Source: UBA11524 sp965646445
Lineage (GTDB): Bacteria; Bacillota; Clostridia; Christensenellales; Aristaeellaceae
DNA: 64,000 bases
Reading direction: 5' to 3'
Assembly: GCA_965646445.1 (NCBI GenBank)
Contig: CBFFZW010000002.1
Coordinates: forward strand, 1-64,000
Below are positions 8,588 to 15,969 of the stretch, one piece after another (position 1 is the stretch's first letter; each line of letters begins with the position of its first letter). The notes under the pieces are model-generated. The model saw only the letters and a program-made list of their open reading frames with translations, ran no database searches and had not been told where the DNA came from. The translations under genes and the position numbers were made by a program.

Positions 8588-8631
8588 ACCTCCCTATTCT
8601 TCCATACTGGAGGAAAAAGGGAGGTTCTTTT
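8588..8631 (+). terminator. Long hairpin, likely terminator after the SRAP gene
   Basis: ACCTCCCT (8588-8595) pairs with AGGGAGGT (8618-8625), with a further inner stem TTCTTCCA/TGGAGGAA and a TTCTTTTA tail. The right arm also contains the only Shine-Dalgarno sequence for the small reading frame at 8632, so the two readings compete. Confidence 0.6.
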
Positions 8632-8736
8632 ATGTGGCGCACCATCAAACGGTATTTCCGCCGCCGCCGGCTGCTCAGCGCAAGAATGCGCGCCTTTGAG
8701 CGGGACGGTATGCGCTTTGTGGCCGGACGGCGTTAA
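8632..8736 (+). CDS. Possible 34-residue basic protein
   Basis: A very basic 34-residue frame (starting MWRTIKRYFRRRRLL) opens with ATG 7 bases after GGGAGG. It overlaps the 3' end of the opposing gene by four bases. Composition and Shine-Dalgarno spacing make it plausible. Against it, the site lies in the stem of an apparent terminator, so it may never be translated or may be controlled by that fold. No family recognised. Confidence 0.35.
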   Translation: MWRTIKRYFRRRRLLSARMRAFERDGMRFVAGRR

Positions 8737-9362
8737 CCCTGGGGCTGCTGATCGTCGTCCTCGGCATCCTCGCTGACCTGAATCAAGGGAACATCCTGGC
8801 TGTCCTCGGCAGAATCAGCCTCGACAGGTTCGGCCTCGATGGGGGCCTCGTCGGCTTCCGCGGCTTCATCAGGCGCGGAGGCATCGTCCTGGGCCTCGTC
8901 CTTCTCGCCGCGCACGGCACGGCGGATGGCCTCCAAAGCGTTATCAAACACGGTACCAACCGCGGAGGCCGCGTCCGCCGCCTTGTCCGCCAGGTGATCG
9001 GCCATTTCCTGCACGGTGGGCGTCGTCTCCTGCGGCTGATCCGCGTCCTCCGTCGGAGCGGCGTCCTCAGCCTTCGGCGGCTGCATGCTGGCCAGCTTCT
9101 CCATACGAATCTCATTGAGCTCTGTGTCCAGCCTGGACAGCTCAGCCAGCAGGGACTCCAGCTCCTCCGGGAAGTGCTCGCCCTTCTGCCACAGCTCATA
9201 AGCGCGCGTGCCAAAGTCCGAGAGAATCTCCCGGCGGCGGTTCACCAGGTTCATCTCATTGACCTTGTATTTGGTATTGGACGCGATTTTTGACGCGGTA
9301 TCGCCGACCGCCTCCATGCCCTTCATCCAGATTTCCTTGAAGCCTTTGCGCAAATCAGCCAT
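8733..9362 (-). CDS. Hypothetical protein with acidic C-terminal tail
   Basis: This 209-residue soluble protein has three parts: a helical N-terminal domain (about residues 1-85, LRKGFKEIWMKGMEAVGDTA then YKVNEMNLVNRRREILSDFG and an E/L-rich coiled coil), a Pro/Glu/Asp linker, and after a second short helix (about residues 112-145) a very acidic disordered tail. Such N-domains occur in clostridial proteins of unknown role, sometimes next to zinc-ribbon proteins. The frame has an earlier ATG pair, but AAGGAG lies 9 bases before the ATG at 9362, which I take as the start. It has its own transcription unit on the minus strand, downstream of the lipid kinase gene. Confidence 0.65.
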   Translation of the reverse strand: MADLRKGFKEIWMKGMEAVGDTASKIASNTKYKVNEMNLVNRRREILSDFGTRAYELWQKGEHFPEELESLLAELSRLDTELNEIRMEKLASMQPPKAEDAAPTEDADQPQETTPTVQEMADHLADKAADAASAVGTVFDNALEAIRRAVRGEKDEAQDDASAPDEAAEADEAPIEAEPVEADSAEDSQDVPLIQVSEDAEDDDQQPQG

Positions 9363-9460
9363 CCATCTCAACTCCTTCATCACTCAGTTTGTGCATAAGG
9401 TTTTGAATATTATTCGCCGCGGTTCGTCCATATTCCTGCTGAAAAGGGAATTTTGTCCGT

Positions 9461-10327
9461 TTACCAGTACAAAAGCAGCCGACCGGGGGCCACGCTGAAG
9501 GCGGCCTCGTCCATGCCAAACACCTCGCCGTCCACGTTCAGGCGCATGCCGGGGCTTTGAATCCGCACCGAATGGCACCGGCTATGGCTGGTAACGCGGA
9601 AGCGCAGCACCCGGCCCGCCATCAGCGCCGGCAGATAAAACGGAATCTGCCAGCGCGGCTTGTTTTCCACCGTGACCAGATCCAGGAGGCCGTCATCCGG
9701 CTTGGCGTCAGGGCAGATGGGAATCCCGCCGCCGATGTACCGCCCGTTGGCCACCGAGCAGATCAGCACGTCTCGCACCTGCTCTTCGCCGTCAACCGTC
9801 AGGCGCACATGGACAGGCTTATAATGGAAGATGCCGCGCACAAGGCCGATCAGATAGGGCAGCAAGCCCCGGCAGTAGCGCTTGGCAGACAGCGTTTGCT
9901 CCAGCACCGTCACGTCAAAGCCGGTTCCGCACACGTTCAGAAAAAGCCGGTCGTTCACGCTGCCCACATCCACCGGGCGCGGCATATGGGACAAAAGAAA
10001 CGCCAACGCCTCCATGGGCTTGCGGGGAATCCCCACCGTCTTGATGAAGTCATTGCCTGTGCCCGCCGGAATGATGCCCAAGGGAACCCTTGTCCCCATC
10101 AATCCGCAGGCCACTTCGTAGGCCGTGCCGTCGCCGCCCACCGCCACGACGCCCGTGCACACCGGCTCCCTCGCGGCAGCCGTGGCCAGCTCGGTGGCAT
10201 GACCTGGACGCTCCGTGCGCAGCATCCGATAGGCAATACCCTGCGCATCCAGCCCCAGGCGGATGGGCTCCTCCTGCCTCAGCGCGTATCCCGACCCCGC
10301 CGTCGGGTTCACAATGAACGTCAGCAT
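9461..10327 (-). CDS. Diacylglycerol kinase family lipid kinase (YegS/BmrU type)
   Basis: This 288-residue cytoplasmic enzyme should phosphorylate a lipid alcohol such as diacylglycerol with ATP. The signature motifs are VNPTAGSG at the N-terminus, VVAVGGDGTAYEV (GGDGT nucleotide loop) and IIPAGTGNDFIKT. The C-terminal beta-sandwich ends in LNVDGEVFGMDE. The length is normal. AAGGAG precedes the ATG, and a divergent promoter lies at 10369-10397. The lipid substrate cannot be read from sequence. Confidence 0.9.
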   Translation of the reverse strand: MLTFIVNPTAGSGYALRQEEPIRLGLDAQGIAYRMLRTERPGHATELATAAAREPVCTGVVAVGGDGTAYEVACGLMGTRVPLGIIPAGTGNDFIKTVGIPRKPMEALAFLLSHMPRPVDVGSVNDRLFLNVCGTGFDVTVLEQTLSAKRYCRGLLPYLIGLVRGIFHYKPVHVRLTVDGEEQVRDVLICSVANGRYIGGGIPICPDAKPDDGLLDLVTVENKPRWQIPFYLPALMAGRVLRFRVTSHSRCHSVRIQSPGMRLNVDGEVFGMDEAAFSVAPGRLLLYW

Positions 10328-10368
10328 CCTTCTTGCTCCTTCGTCTTGCGTATCATGAGCGTTTCCTT

Positions 10369-10397
10369 ATATTAAACCCTTTTGCCCGTTTTGGCAA
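10369..10397 (-). promoter_or_regulatory. Promoter of the lipid kinase gene
   Basis: On the minus strand, TTGCCA (10397-10392) and TAATAT (10374-10369) are 17 bases apart, about 40 bases upstream of the ATG. Confidence 0.55.
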
Positions 10398-10457
10398 GCA
10401 AAAACTGCATAAAGTGCAAGCAGCACGGCGGATGCCCTGATTTTGCTTTGAATTGAA

Positions 10458-10471
10458 TGAATTTTTATGCA
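10458..10471. promoter_or_regulatory. Candidate ArgR/AhrC operator
   Basis: TGAATTTTTATGCA matches the ARG-box pattern with one mismatch. Its reverse complement agrees with the argC box at 11 of 14 positions, sharing the same TGCAT half. It lies 18 bases upstream of the -35 box of the transporter promoter. The stretch is AT-rich, so a chance match is possible. Confidence 0.5.
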
Positions 10472-10489
10472 GAAAATTTCAATATTCTA

Positions 10490-10518
10490 TTGACATTCCC
10501 ACGGCGGAGGCGTATAAT
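10490..10518 (+). promoter_or_regulatory. Consensus promoter of the amino-acid ABC operon
   Basis: A perfect TTGACA (10490-10495) and a perfect TATAAT (10513-10518) are 17 bases apart, 39 bases before the ATG. Confidence 0.85.
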
Positions 10519-10557
10519 GCTCACTGTTCCAAAGGAAATAAGGAGGATGACTGAAAT

Positions 10558-11304
10558 ATGAAAAAGCTGTTTGCCATTGCCCTGTCTCTGATGTTGGCGC
10601 TGACCAGTGCCGCCGCGCTGGCGGATACCCTGACCATGGTTACCAACGCTTCCTTCCCGCCCTATGAGTTCATCGGTGACAACGGTGAAGTGACCGGCAT
10701 TGACCCCGAGATCGCTGCCGCCATCGCCGCCAAGATGGGCTATGAGCTGAAAATCGTCGATATGGAGTTTGACTCCCTGATTCCCGCCATCTCCTCCGGC
10801 AAGGCTGATTTCACCATGGCCGGCATGACCGTGAATCCCGAGCGTGAGCAGCTGGTCGCTTTCTCTGACAGCTACGCCACCGGCGTCCAGGTCATCATCG
10901 TGAAGGAAGACTCCCCTATCACCTCTGCCGAGGATCTTTTCGTTGAAGGTTCCGGTCATACGGTCGGCGTTCAGCTGGCCACCACCGGTTTCATTTATGC
11001 CTCCGACGAGGAAGCTGCCGGTAAGTGCGTTGTGGCTGCCTACCCCAACGGCAACGAGGCCGTGATGGCGCTGGCCAACGGCAAGATCGACTGCGTCATC
11101 ATTGACAACGAGCCTGCCAAGGCCTATGTGGCCGTTACCCCTGGCCTGAAGATCCTGGAGACCGAGTATGTCATCGAGGATTACGCCGCTGCTTTCGCCA
11201 AGGACAGCGCATTGGTCGCTCCCTTCAACGCCGCGATGGCCGAGCTGATTGAGGATGGCACCATCCCCGCGATCATTGCCAAGTATATCCCCGCTGAGGA
11301 GTAA
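10558..11304 (+). CDS. Polar amino-acid ABC transporter, substrate-binding protein
   Basis: This 248-residue family-3 solute-binding protein (SBP_bac_3) has a Sec signal peptide (residues 1-21, ending AAALA). ASFPPYEFIGDNGEVTGIDPEI, FDSLIPAISSGKADFTMAGMT and REQLVAFSDSYATG are the typical ligand-pocket segments of His/Arg/Gln/cystine binding proteins. There is no lipobox cysteine, which is unusual for a Gram-positive binding protein. The ArgR-like box upstream makes arginine or another basic amino acid the best guess as ligand. A hairpin with T tract separates it from the permease, which would favour excess binding protein. Confidence 0.88.
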   Translation: MKKLFAIALSLMLALTSAAALADTLTMVTNASFPPYEFIGDNGEVTGIDPEIAAAIAAKMGYELKIVDMEFDSLIPAISSGKADFTMAGMTVNPEREQLVAFSDSYATGVQVIIVKEDSPITSAEDLFVEGSGHTVGVQLATTGFIYASDEEAAGKCVVAAYPNGNEAVMALANGKIDCVIIDNEPAKAYVAVTPGLKILETEYVIEDYAAAFAKDSALVAPFNAAMAELIEDGTIPAIIAKYIPAEE

Positions 11305-11324
11305 TTTCCAGCAGGCCTCTTTCC

Positions 11325-11360
11325 GAAGGGAACGGCGGTTCAACCGTTCCCTTCTTTCTT
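11325..11360 (+). terminator. Intergenic hairpin, probable partial terminator
   Basis: GAAGGGAACGG (11325-11335) pairs perfectly with CCGTTCCCTTC (11344-11354), followed by TTTCTT. It lies between the binding-protein and permease genes, where partial read-through would set subunit ratios. Confidence 0.7.
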
Positions 11361-11411
11361 GGCATTCAGGCTTTTTCTGTTCCCATAAGCATCGCAAAAG
11401 GAGGCAGGCCC

Positions 11412-12164
11412 ATGGAGGATATGTTCAGCGGAATCACCGCCTGGTTTGAGGGCGTCAAAGCGGAATTCATCCTGAATTTCGTGGAAAAATCACGCTGGAA
11501 GATGCTGCTCACCGGCCTTGAAAACACCATTCTGATTACCATGATGGCCCTGTGCATCGGCATTGTCATCGGCATTGCCATCGCCGTCATCCGCTGCACC
11601 TGGGAGACCAATGGCAAAAAGATGCGCCGTGGCTTCGGCAAGGCGCTGCTGAGCCTGCTGAACAAAATCGGCGTGCTGTACACCACCGTTATCCGCGGCA
11701 CGCCCGTGGTGGTGCAGCTGCTGATTCTGTACTACATCATTTTTGCCAGCTCTTCCAACGGCCTGATGGTGGCGACGCTGTCCTTCGGCCTGAACTCCGG
11801 CGCCTATGTGGCGGAAATCATCCGTTCGGGCATCATGTCCATCGAAAAGGGACAGATGGAAGCCGGACGCAGCCTGGGCCTGAATTACCCGCAGACCATG
11901 TGGTTCGTCATCGCGCCCCAGGTGCTGAAAAACGTCCTGCCGACGCTGGCGAACGAGTTCATCGTCCTGCTGAAGGAGACCTCCGTGGCGGGCTATGTGG
12001 CCGTGGCCGATCTGACCTTCGCGGGCAACCGAATCCGCGGCGTAACCTTTTCGGCCTTCATGCCGCTGATTGCCGTGGCGCTGATCTACCTGGTGCTGGT
12101 AACCGGGCTGACCTATCTGGTCGGCAAGCTGGAAAGGAGGCTGCGTCAAGGTGATAACCGTTAA
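11412..12164 (+). CDS. Amino-acid ABC transporter permease (HisM/GlnP family)
   Basis: This 250-residue inner-membrane permease of the His/Glu/Gln/Arg family has about five membrane helices. The cytoplasmic EAA-type loop, MEAGRSLGLNYPQTMWFVIAPQ, contacts the ATPase. A soluble-looking stretch of about 30 residues precedes the first helix. AGGAGG precedes the ATG at 11412. It probably forms a homodimer, since only one permease gene is present between the binding-protein and ATPase genes. Its 3' end overlaps the ATPase gene by 14 bases. Confidence 0.9.
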   Translation: MEDMFSGITAWFEGVKAEFILNFVEKSRWKMLLTGLENTILITMMALCIGIVIGIAIAVIRCTWETNGKKMRRGFGKALLSLLNKIGVLYTTVIRGTPVVVQLLILYYIIFASSSNGLMVATLSFGLNSGAYVAEIIRSGIMSIEKGQMEAGRSLGLNYPQTMWFVIAPQVLKNVLPTLANEFIVLLKETSVAGYVAVADLTFAGNRIRGVTFSAFMPLIAVALIYLVLVTGLTYLVGKLERRLRQGDNR

Positions 12165-12876
12165 GAATCTCCACAAGTCCTTTGGCTCGCTGAACGTGCT
12201 TCGCGGGGTAGATCAGCACATCGGCAAGGGCGACAAGGTGGTGCTCATCGGTCCCTCCGGCTCGGGCAAAACCACCTTCCTGCGCTGTCTGAACCTGCTG
12301 GAAACGCCCACCAGCGGCCAGATTTTCTTCGAGGGAACGGACATCACCGCCCCCGGCTGCAACATCAACCAGATTCGCATGAAGATGGGCATGGTCTTCC
12401 AGCAATTCAACCTCTTCCCTCACCTGAGCATCATGGACAACATCACCCTGGCGCCCATGAAGCTCAAGCATACGCCCAGGGCTGAGGCCCAGGACAAGGC
12501 CATGGCCCTCCTGCAGCGCGTGGGCCTTCAGGAAAAGGCCAAGAGCTATCCCCGGCAGCTTTCCGGCGGTCAGCAGCAGCGCATCGCCATCGTCCGCGCC
12601 CTGGCCATGAACCCCGACGTTATGCTCTTTGACGAGCCCACCTCCGCTCTTGACCCCGAAATGGTCGGCGAGGTACTGGACGTGATGGAGCAGCTGGCGG
12701 AAGACGGCATGACCATGGTGGTGGTCACCCATGAGATGGGCTTTGCCCGGGAGGTCGCGGATCATGTGATCTTCATGGATGAAGGCGTCATCGTGGAGCA
12801 GGGCCACCCTGATGAGGTTTTCGGCCATCCGCAGCAGCAGCGCACCCAGGACTTTTTGAGGAAGGTGCTGCGCTGA
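12151..12876 (+). CDS. Amino-acid ABC transporter ATP-binding protein (GlnQ/HisP family)
   Basis: This 241-residue ATPase has Walker A GPSGSGKTT, Q-loop MVFQQFNLFPH, signature LSGGQQQR, Walker B VMLFDEPTSALD and the switch histidine in VVVTHEMGFA. It powers the transporter of this operon. The start is a GTG, with AAAGGAGG ten bases upstream inside the permease gene. Its stop overlaps the next ATG (TGATG). The GlnQ family covers many polar amino acids; the ArgR-like box is the only hint to the substrate. Confidence 0.93.
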   Translation: MITVKNLHKSFGSLNVLRGVDQHIGKGDKVVLIGPSGSGKTTFLRCLNLLETPTSGQIFFEGTDITAPGCNINQIRMKMGMVFQQFNLFPHLSIMDNITLAPMKLKHTPRAEAQDKAMALLQRVGLQEKAKSYPRQLSGGQQQRIAIVRALAMNPDVMLFDEPTSALDPEMVGEVLDVMEQLAEDGMTMVVVTHEMGFAREVADHVIFMDEGVIVEQGHPDEVFGHPQQQRTQDFLRKVLR

Positions 12877-13091
12877 TGACCATCAAGCCCGGGATTTACC
12901 GGCACTTCAAGGGCAACCGATACGAGGTTATCGGCGTCGCCAGGCACTCCGAAACCCTGGAAGATATGGTGGTTTACCGTGCGCTTTGCGGTGAGGGCGG
13001 ACTGTGGGTTCGGCCCGCCTCCATGTGGCTGGAAACCGTGGAGCGCGACGGCCAGACCTATCAGCGGTTTACGCTGGAGGAGGAAAAATAA
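12876..13091 (+). CDS. DUF1653 domain protein
   Basis: This 71-residue soluble protein fits DUF1653: it opens with IKPGIYRHFKGNRYEVIGVARHSET and contains VVYRALCGEGGLWVRPASMW. Family members are short, common in Firmicutes and Proteobacteria, and of unknown function. It overlaps the ATPase stop by one base, so it is the last gene of the transporter operon; a clear terminator follows. The context gives no firm role in amino-acid uptake. Confidence 0.8.
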   Translation: MTIKPGIYRHFKGNRYEVIGVARHSETLEDMVVYRALCGEGGLWVRPASMWLETVERDGQTYQRFTLEEEK

Positions 13092-13132
13092 CCGTGCCCT
13101 TCGGATTGCACGGCATCTCCCCTCACCTGCCT

Positions 13133-13168
13133 CCCCGCAGCCTGTTCAATATGGCTGCGGGGATTTTT
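13133..13168 (+). terminator. Intrinsic terminator of the amino-acid ABC operon
   Basis: CCCCGCAGCC (13133-13142) pairs perfectly with GGCTGCGGGG (13153-13162), followed by ATTTTTAT. Confidence 0.85.
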
Positions 13169-13200
13169 ATACAGCTCAGGTTCATCAAATCGATTCGCAC

Positions 13201-13692
13201 CTATACCGATTTTCGGTACAAAAGCGCGGGCTCGCCGTCATCATTGATATAGCGCTTGACAAGGCTAAATCCCTGACCCCGCAGTATGCGCTGTGAATAG
13301 ATATTCGCCGGGTCCGTGATGGCCTCAATCACCGCTGCTTCCGCATGGCTTTTCTGAATCATTTGCAGCAGCAGGCGCACCAATGCCGTGCCATAGCCCT
13401 GATGCCAATAGGACGGAAGAAGCATGTACTCAATCTCAAAAACATTGTCATCAGCATTCCACTGGATGGCGCCCATCCCAATGTACTTCGTCTGTTCATC
13501 CTGCTGGCAAAAGACCTTATAGCATCCCGCCACGGTATCAGCGGTGTTGCCGCTGATGGCCATCTGAAAGAGCATTTCAGCCTCTTCCGGCGTTAAAACA
13601 CGTCCTAAGTTCATGGTCATGACCCGCTCATTGAAGACCAGCATCTTGTACAGCTGAAAATCTTTTTCCTCATATTTGCTTAGCTTTAACAT
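13201..13692 (-). CDS. GNAT family N-acetyltransferase
   Basis: This 163-residue single GNAT domain carries the acetyl-CoA loop HQGYGTALV (motif A) after the strand VFEIEYMLLPSYW, and a C-terminal NIYSQRILRGQGFSLVKRY typical of RimJ/RimL-like acetyltransferases. The acceptor may be a protein N-terminus or a small molecule; sequence does not say. AAAGGAAA precedes the ATG. It is monocistronic, downstream of the transketolase terminator and repeat region. Confidence 0.85.
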   Translation of the reverse strand: MLKLSKYEEKDFQLYKMLVFNERVMTMNLGRVLTPEEAEMLFQMAISGNTADTVAGCYKVFCQQDEQTKYIGMGAIQWNADDNVFEIEYMLLPSYWHQGYGTALVRLLLQMIQKSHAEAAVIEAITDPANIYSQRILRGQGFSLVKRYINDDGEPALLYRKSV

Positions 13693-13747
13693 ACCCTTGT
13701 TTTCCTTTCGCAGTCCGTCCGTTTATCACCGATACCTTCATCATACT

Positions 13748-13784
13748 GAAAAAGCGGCGCTCCCTTGCTCAAAAGGAACGCCGC
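13748..13784 (-). terminator. Intrinsic terminator of the transketolase operon
   Basis: Read on the minus strand, GCGGCGTTCC (13784-13775) pairs with GGAGCGCCGC (13763-13754) with one G-U pair, followed by TTTTTC. It lies beyond the repeat element at 13808-14010, so that element should be part of the transketolase mRNA's 3' end. Confidence 0.7.
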
Positions 13785-13807
13785 CATATCAAAACGAAAG
13801 GAATACC

Positions 13808-14010
13808 TAACTTGCCGTCGGCAGACTGCAATCGAAAACCAGCGAGCCCCTTCGGGGCGGTTAAACGGGGCGAAGCCCCTGCGCGGTGGTTTTCGCGCAA
13901 TCTCGTTAGAGATTGCTTCCTTGCACGAGCGAACAGCCAGGAGAACAGCGTCAGCCGTTCGACCAGTGAGTGAGTGCAAACCTCGTCAAAGTGGCTTTGC
14001 CGCTTTGGCG
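13808..14010. repeat. Modular palindromic intergenic repeat, copy A
   Basis: This element fills most of the 324-base gap between the GNAT and transketolase genes. It consists of a terminal 20-mer TAACTTGCCGTCGGCAGACT (13808-13827), several small hairpins (for example GCAATCT/AGATTGC at 13898-13917), a 63-base core (13915-13977) shared with copy B, and a closing hairpin CAAAGTGGC/GCCGCTTTG (13987-14007). The 20-mer recurs exactly, inverted, in copy C (55906-55925). I see no gene here. Confidence 0.75.
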
Positions 14011-14016
14011 AAGGCT

Positions 14017-14931
14017 TTACGCCTTCAGGACTTTTTCGGCAATCTGCGCGCCGGTGAGGCCATAGGCCTTCAGCAGGTCGGCAGGCTTGCCGGACTGGCC
14101 GAACACATCGTCAATACCGATCTTCTGGAAGGTGAAGCTGCCCATACCGCACAGCGCGGAAGCCACGGCGTCGCCCAGGCCGCCGATGACGGAGTGCTCC
14201 TCCACGGTGAAGACCTTACCGCACTTGGCCGCGTATTCACGGGCCAGGGCGTTGTCGAAGGGCTTCAGCGTATGGAAGGACACCAGCGCCGCGTCCACGC
14301 CCTGCTGGGCCAGAAGCTCCACGGCCTCCAGGCAATGCTCCAGCATGATGCCGCAGGTGAAAATCACGCAGTCCTTGCCGTCCTTGATGACCTTGCCCTT
14401 GCCCACCTCGAAGGGAGCATCCTCATACACGGGGGAAGGCAGGCGGGCCGTGCGGATGTACACGGGGCCGTTGATCTGCGCGGCAGCCTCCACGCAGTGA
14501 TAGCACTCGTTGGCATCGGAGGGCACAAAGACCGTCATGTTGGGCAGCGCCCGCATGATGGCAATGTCCTCAACGGCCTGATGGGAGCCGCCGTCCTCAC
14601 CCAGGGTAATGCCGGCATGAGAGAAGCCCAGCTTCACATTCAGCTTGGGATAGCACACGCCGTTGCGGATCTGGTCATAGCTGCGGCCCGCGAACACGGC
14701 GAAGGTGGAGCAGAAGGGAATCAGCCCCATGGTGGACATGCCCGCAGCCATATCGACCATGTTCGCCTCGGCAATGCCGCAGTCGTAGAAGCGGTCGGGG
14801 TAGGTGGTCTTGAAATCCTTGGTCATGGTCGCGGCCGCCAGATCGGCGTCCAGCACGACCACCTGATCGTTCTTGGCGGCGAGCTTGACAATGGCCTCGC
14901 CGTAGGCCACGCGGATCGACTTCTTTTCCAT
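14017..14931 (-). CDS. Transketolase, C-terminal subunit
   Basis: This 304-residue half of a split transketolase contains the pyrimidine-binding domain (about residues 1-165, with DCGIAEANMVDMAAGMS supplying the glutamate that activates thiamine diphosphate) and the C-terminal domain (GIMLEHCLEAVELLAQ, TVEEHSVIGGLGDAV). It works with the N-terminal subunit encoded just upstream to move two-carbon units in the non-oxidative pentose phosphate pathway. The ATG follows a GGAGGG and lies 4 bases from the stop of the partner gene. Split transketolases are common in Clostridia and Archaea. Confidence 0.92.
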   Translation of the reverse strand: MEKKSIRVAYGEAIVKLAAKNDQVVVLDADLAAATMTKDFKTTYPDRFYDCGIAEANMVDMAAGMSTMGLIPFCSTFAVFAGRSYDQIRNGVCYPKLNVKLGFSHAGITLGEDGGSHQAVEDIAIMRALPNMTVFVPSDANECYHCVEAAAQINGPVYIRTARLPSPVYEDAPFEVGKGKVIKDGKDCVIFTCGIMLEHCLEAVELLAQQGVDAALVSFHTLKPFDNALAREYAAKCGKVFTVEEHSVIGGLGDAVASALCGMGSFTFQKIGIDDVFGQSGKPADLLKAYGLTGAQIAEKVLKA

Positions 14932-14935
14932 TTGC

Positions 14936-15751
14936 TCAGCCCTCCAATTCCTTCAGTGCCTGTTCCGTCTGCTCGGCGTTGGGCGCCTTGCCGTGCCAGC
15001 CCACCTGGCCTTCCATAAAGGAAATGCCCTTGCCCTTGAGGGTATGCAGGTGGATCAGCCGGGGCTTGCCGGGGCAAGCGGGCGCATGAAGCGCATCCAG
15101 CACCTGCTGCAGATCGTTGCCGTCCGGCACGTCAATCACGTCATAGCCAAAGGCGCGGAACTTCGCGTCCACATCGCCCAGGGACATAACCTCGTCATTG
15201 GTGCCGTCGATCTGCATGCCGTTGTGGTCAAAGATGACGGTCAGGTTGTCCAGGTGATAATGGGCCGCAGCCATCGAAGCCTCCCAGACCAGACCCTCCT
15301 GGCTCTCGCCGTCGCCAATCATGGTATAGACATGGCAGGGATTGCCCGTGTGCTTCGCGCCCAGGGCCATGCCGACGGCGATGGAAATCCCCTGTCCCAG
15401 CGAGCCCGTGGAAGCGTCGATGCCCGGGCACTTCTTCACATCAGGATGGCCCTGGAGAATGCCGCCCAACTGCCGGAAGCTGTCGAACTCCTCCCGGCCG
15501 AAATAGCCCCGCTCGCACAGAACGCCGTACAGGCCGGGAGCCGCATGGCCCTTGGAAAGCACAAAGCGATCCCGGTTGGGATTCTTGTCATCCTTGGGGT
15601 CGATCCCCTTCATCACATCGAAATAAAGCGCCACCAGAGCTTCCGTTGCTGACAGCGATCCGCCGGGATGGCCGGCTCCCGCCTTGTTCGTCATGACAAT
15701 AATATCACGCCGCACCTGACGACAGATGGCCTGAAGCTGCTGCATTTCCAT
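14936..15751 (-). CDS. Transketolase, N-terminal subunit
   Basis: This 271-residue diphosphate-binding half of the split transketolase holds GHPGGSLSATE near the start, SKGHAAPGLYGVL, and the thiamine diphosphate/metal motif GDGESQEGLVWEA with the following asparagine-containing strand. It pairs with the gene at 14017 to form one active enzyme. AAGGAGG precedes the ATG, and a consensus promoter lies 73 bases upstream of the start. The two genes make a dedicated operon. Confidence 0.93.
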   Translation of the reverse strand: MEMQQLQAICRQVRRDIIVMTNKAGAGHPGGSLSATEALVALYFDVMKGIDPKDDKNPNRDRFVLSKGHAAPGLYGVLCERGYFGREEFDSFRQLGGILQGHPDVKKCPGIDASTGSLGQGISIAVGMALGAKHTGNPCHVYTMIGDGESQEGLVWEASMAAAHYHLDNLTVIFDHNGMQIDGTNDEVMSLGDVDAKFRAFGYDVIDVPDGNDLQQVLDALHAPACPGKPRLIHLHTLKGKGISFMEGQVGWHGKAPNAEQTEQALKELEG

Positions 15752-15823
15752 CGGTAGTACCTCCTTATCGCTCGCCGCCTCTCAAGCGTGGCAAGGGCAG
15801 CGAATGCGAAGCCGTATAGGAAG

Positions 15824-15852
15824 ATTATACGTTGGATGGTCTGGATTGTCAA
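15824..15852 (-). promoter_or_regulatory. Promoter of the transketolase operon
   Basis: On the minus strand, a perfect TTGACA (15852-15847) and a perfect TATAAT (15829-15824) are 17 bases apart. Confidence 0.85.
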
Positions 15853-15910
15853 TGGATAAACAAAGAGAATACGCAAAAAGCAACATCAGTTAAACGTGAA
15901 AATGCCGCGC

Positions 15911-15950
15911 AAAAAAGCCGGCAAAGCAACTTCCGCTTCTTTGCCGGCTT
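15911..15950 (-). terminator. Intrinsic terminator of feoAB
   Basis: AAGCCGGCAAAG and CTTTGCCGGCTT form a perfect 12-bp stem (15939-15950 with 15915-15926). On the minus strand it ends in TTTTTT, 20 bases after the feoB stop. Confidence 0.85.
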
Positions 15951-15969
15951 CAAGGCTGATGACGACCGG

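Noticed and set aside
13898..14007. tRNA-like or attachment-site reading of the repeat containing CGTTCGACC
   Set aside because: The TTCGA motif resembles a T-loop, but no cloverleaf or acceptor stem forms, no integrase is near, and the sequence belongs to the repeat shared with 34152-34213.
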